A DNA stretch of 64,000 nucleotides from DASVWZ01 sp963715675 (GTDB taxonomy: Bacteria; Acidobacteriota; Terriglobia; Terriglobales; Acidobacteriaceae). The stretch is taken from positions 1,426,001-1,490,000 of the forward strand of contig OY970265.1 of assembly GCA_963715675.1 (NCBI GenBank), read 5' to 3'. Each line of letters starts with the position of its first letter. Position 1 is the stretch's first letter. The notes beneath the pieces are model-generated. The model made no database searches, had not been told where the DNA came from, and saw only the letters and a program-made list of their open reading frames with translations. A program made the translations under genes and the position numbers. Below are positions 62,288-64,000 of the stretch, in pieces.

Positions 62288-63742
62288 GTGCGCGAATTCC
62301 TCCAGACCCGTCGCTTGTTTGTCATCATCTTTGCGCTCGGCCTGTTCGCCATGGCGTCGCGCAACGTCACCGATCCGGATGTGTGGTGGCACCTGCGCAC
62401 CGGACAACTCATCCTGCAGACCGGCCACATCCCCCACGCTGATCCCTACTCGTTCACGCGAGCAGGAAAGCCATGGGTGGACCATGAGTGGTTGTCCCAA
62501 GTCCTGATCTATTCCCTGTACCGCGCAGGGGGCTGGATTGCCCTGATAGCAGCCTTCGGCACCGTGGTTGCCGCCGCGCTCATGCTGGTATTCGCGCGCT
62601 CTCCGGGAAAGCCCTACCTCGCAGCGGTGGTCACGCTGCTGGGCGCATTCGCTGCGGCGCCATGTTGGGGCGTGCGTCCGCAAATGCTCACGTTTCTTCT
62701 GGCGGGTGTGCTTCTTTTCCTCTTGGAGCGCTCCTACTCGCAGCCGAAGTTGCTCTGGTCGATTCCCCCGCTGGTGCTCGTGTGGGCAAACCTTCATGCC
62801 GGCTATGCGTTAGGCATCGGATTCGTGATCCTGTTCGCCGCCGGAGACGCCCTCGACGCGGCATTCGGGCTCTTGAAACGCGCGGAATTACTCAGCCGTT
62901 TCAAGCTCCTGGCCATCGTTACCCTCCTGAGCGTTGCAGTTGTCGTCATCAACCCGAACGGTGCAAGTCTGTATACCTACCCCTTCCAGACTCTGCATTC
63001 CAGCGCCATGCAGAGCTACATCAGCGAGTGGCTGTCACCGGACTTTCACGATCCCAAATACCTGCCGCTGCTTTTCATGATTCTGGGCACGCTGCTCCTG
63101 CCCGCGGTTTCTCCGCGCCGCCTGCGGCCTCGCCAGCTGCTCCTGTTGCTGGTGACCACCTACGCGGCCATGCGCTCGGTACGGCATGTTCCCATCTACG
63201 TGCTGGTCGCCGCCCCGTTGCTGAGCGCGACGCTCGACGCCTGGATCGCGGCGAAACACTTTTCCCTATTATCGGCAAGCAAAAAACCTTTGGCCCGGCC
63301 CCAGGCAATCTTGAACGCGTCCATCCTGGCGATTTTTTTGATGTTCGTCGTAGCCCGGCTATCGTACGTGGCCGCACATCAATCCGCGGTGGAAGCCAGA
63401 GAGTACCCCGCATCGGCGGTTTCCTACCTTCGGGCTCACCCCGTCGCCGGCCCCCTGCTGAACCACTACAACTGGGGCGGATACTTCATCTGGGAACTCT
63501 ACCCGGAGTATCCGGTTTTCATTGATGGCCGGGCGGACGTTTACGGCGACACCTTTATGAACGAGCTCGCCTCGACCTTTTACATTCAAGGCAAGCACTG
63601 GCAGGAACCGCTTGAGAGCTGGGGAATTCGCACCGTGGTTCTGCCTCCAGATGCTCCTCTGGTCACCGCGCTGGGGCGAATGCCGGCGTGGGAAGTAGTC
63701 TACGCCGACAAGCAAGCCGTGATTGTGATAAAACACCCATAA
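62288..63742 (+). CDS. Multipass membrane protein of unknown function
   Basis: The 484-residue product (GTG start, weak ribosome site) has ten or so hydrophobic segments. Near the start VTDPDVWWHLRTGQLIL has the D-x-D/H-x-x-G layout seen in GT-C-like membrane glycosyltransferases and their relatives. A conserved-looking exported tail has YNWGGYFIWELYPEYPVFIDGRADVYG, which resembles unnamed membrane families in soil bacteria. No catalytic assignment is possible. The frame is open 46 codons further upstream, but that part lacks membrane character. No operon partner is evident. Confidence 0.65.
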   Translation: MREFLQTRRLFVIIFALGLFAMASRNVTDPDVWWHLRTGQLILQTGHIPHADPYSFTRAGKPWVDHEWLSQVLIYSLYRAGGWIALIAAFGTVVAAALMLVFARSPGKPYLAAVVTLLGAFAAAPCWGVRPQMLTFLLAGVLLFLLERSYSQPKLLWSIPPLVLVWANLHAGYALGIGFVILFAAGDALDAAFGLLKRAELLSRFKLLAIVTLLSVAVVVINPNGASLYTYPFQTLHSSAMQSYISEWLSPDFHDPKYLPLLFMILGTLLLPAVSPRRLRPRQLLLLLVTTYAAMRSVRHVPIYVLVAAPLLSATLDAWIAAKHFSLLSASKKPLARPQAILNASILAIFLMFVVARLSYVAAHQSAVEAREYPASAVSYLRAHPVAGPLLNHYNWGGYFIWELYPEYPVFIDGRADVYGDTFMNELASTFYIQGKHWQEPLESWGIRTVVLPPDAPLVTALGRMPAWEVVYADKQAVIVIKHP

Positions 63743-63973
63743 CCTATTCGATGACAGCGATTTACATTTTGCTCCGGCGAACGGCCAAGCGGCAGGCTAC
63801 AAGAATGAGGATCCTGTACGATCCGTGAGAGCGCCCATCCTCAGCTTTGACAGGCCCAGCCCGTCATCTGCGAAACTATAGTTATGGACAAGGTAACATC
63901 TCATTCTGAATGTGCAAGAAATTGTCGCTAGAATGGGGAGGCACCGGGGTAATATGTTGGTGAGGGGGTTCGA

Positions 63974-64000
63974 GTGCCGATCTCCCCGCGTAAGCTATTC
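63974..64000 (+). CDS. Possible first codons of a gene running off the window
   Basis: GAGGGGG lies 5 bases before GTG at 63974, which opens MPISPRKLF to the window edge. Only nine codons are visible, so neither the frame nor the product can be confirmed. Confidence 0.3.

Overview
The window is high-GC chromosomal DNA that reads as an Acidobacteriota genome, most likely a soil or environmental Terriglobia-type lineage. This is inferred from the gene set, not from a marker gene: two GloVer-repeat exported proteins, a DUF3857/transglutaminase/TPR protein, a CYCXC protein, futalosine-route menaquinone genes, TadE/TadG-type pilus genes, many exported proteins and several families of dispersed hairpin repeats. 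There is no rRNA, no CRISPR array and no phage module. There is one tRNA, Ala with anticodon CGC.

Layout. 1-1000: partial ECF sigma factor behind a rhodanese-DUF2892 membrane protein. 1100-7730: carB, carA and lepB on the minus strand. carA and carB are separated by about 1.4 kb holding an AT-richer exported protein whose reading frame begins with a decayed copy of the carB 5' end, and a small GIY-YIG nuclease gene bounded by inverted hairpin repeats. 7900-12600: exported CYCXC protein, TPR protein plus YvcK-type protein, methyltransferase and glmU. 12600-21000: STAS protein, then a tightly overlapping outer-membrane biogenesis operon bamA-like/surA-like/tamB-like. 21100-26300: ThiF-family enzyme, small exported protein, aroA, a serpin pseudogene, a hypothetical and an alpha/beta hydrolase. 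26400-33300: amidohydrolase, C-terminal processing protease and a tadV-tadE-tadE-tadG cluster. 33300-40600: M61 peptidase, beta-propeller protein, GloVer protein and two divergent exported proteins of similar style. 40800-45400: tRNA-Ala, DUF3857 protein and glpX. 45400-47900: a small defence or stress patch (GmrSD-like DUF262/HNH enzyme and a PIN-toxin/antitoxin pair with a visible operator). 47900-51600: Tat-exported asparaginase, then a two-gene operon of an eRF1-like (baeRF) protein and a ribosome-hibernation-factor domain fused to a sigma-70-like region. 51800-55600: MqnE-type radical SAM enzyme, Sel1 protein, UbiA-family prenyltransferase and Pcm. 55700-64000: GH15 glucoamylase plus an Ig-like exported protein, FHA-GAF-PP2C phosphatase, second GloVer protein, a multipass membrane protein, and possibly the first codons of another gene.

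The most interesting items are (1) the HPF-sigma fusion next to an eRF1-like protein with GGY where release factors have GGQ, a candidate ribosome hibernation or stress module; (2) the GIY-YIG gene whose Shine-Dalgarno sequence and last codons lie inside flanking inverted hairpin repeats, which looks like a minimal mobile or repeat-dispersal unit; (3) repeats whose hairpin arms change together while the flanks stay fixed; and (4) the duplicated, internally deleted carB start that now opens the frame of an unrelated exported protein. All family calls come from reading motifs; no searches were run.
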